Shown: piece after piece, positions 63,837 to 64,000 of the stretch
Layout of the letters: each line of letters begins with the position of its first letter
Position numbering within the stretch: the stretch's first letter is position 1
DNA from: Flabesymbios commensalis
Taxonomy: Eukaryota; Annelida; Polychaeta; Terebellida; Flabelligeridae
Reading direction: 5' to 3'
Assembly: GCA_964017125.1 (NCBI GenBank)
Contig: OZ024915.1
Coordinates: forward strand, 72,546,032-72,610,031
Length of the DNA stretch: 64,000 nucleotides
Notes under the pieces: model-generated
What the model saw: the letters and a program-made list of their open reading frames with translations, nothing else
The model's database searches: none
Told to the model about the DNA's origin: nothing
Translations under genes and position numbers: made by a program

Positions 63837-63926
63837 TCCCAGCAAACACGAGATATTGAACCAATGCGTCGAAGACGTTGAGCCAGCATTAAACCAACAT
63901 TGGTTCAATGTCTCGTATTTACTATG
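63837..63926. repeat. PAL palindrome
   Basis: TCCCAGCAAACACGAGATAT, AACCAATG, centre CGTCGAAGACG, CAGCATTAAACCAACATTGG, CAATGTCTCGT. Confidence 0.75.
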
Positions 63927-64000
63927 ATGTGCATGACGACATATCATCTCCCTCTTGAGTTAAAACGTCCCCTAAGAGCTTAAGTGTTATTTCTCGCACC

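Overview
This window is animal nuclear DNA, almost certainly from a mollusc. Genes are split by GT-AG introns, most of the sequence is AT-rich and repeat-packed, and tRNA-derived SINEs and LINE pieces are present. The clearest gene encodes an acetylcholine-binding protein (AChBP), a secreted family known mainly from molluscs with some annelid members. I cannot fix the genus; gastropod or bivalve both fit.

Host genes. (1) AChBP on the + strand, coding 1136-5298 in four exons (235 aa), 3' UTR to a poly(A) signal near 5997. (2) A two-exon, cysteine-rich serum amyloid A (SAA)-like secreted protein on the - strand, coding 12143 down to 10078 (150 aa), with a 22-bp minisatellite in its intron. (3) A likely first exon of a secreted protein at 55936-56023 (+), with a TATA-like box just upstream; its remaining exons are not convincingly inside the window. 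The three show no functional link beyond encoding secreted products.

Mobile DNA dominates the rest. Local names used here: TTAA-A to TTAA-E are small elements that begin TTAACCCTT, end AAGGGTTAA-like, and (A-D) carry a near-perfect 50-100 bp palindrome close to one end. PAL is a roughly 60-115 bp palindrome with a TCGTCTGCGACG-like centre, present about 34 times. HP1 and HP2 are near-perfect hairpins, FB1-FB4 are longer foldbacks, SINE1 and SINE2 are tRNA-derived SINEs, LINE-G is a LINE-like 3' tail ending in CTGT repeats, and RETRO-H is a 667-bp retroposed unit with a 16-bp target duplication.

The main discovery candidate is at 28142-31807: a 3.7-kb unit whose two ends match TTAA-A but whose interior holds a broken gene for a widespread, poorly understood repetitive animal protein with PIN/FEN-like acidic motifs and a C-terminal CXC cysteine domain. 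It could be the larger relative that explains the TTAA-A miniature elements.

Layout: 1-6000 AChBP with repeat-filled introns; 6000-9500 foldbacks and MITEs; 9500-12500 SAA-like gene; 12500-27900 repeats including (CACT)n and (ATTC)n microsatellites; 27900-31810 TTAA-A pair with the coding unit; 31810-45000 SINEs, a LINE reverse-transcriptase tail, hairpin arrays and minisatellites; 45000-48100 nested MITEs and a 34-bp satellite; 48100-53500 MITEs, a four-phase TCRR microsatellite and a 42-bp satellite; 53500-57500 SINE-in-SINE, an amplified hairpin arm and the candidate secreted-protein exon; 57500-64000 MITEs, RETRO-H and PAL copies. Assignments are from reading the sequence; no database search was run.
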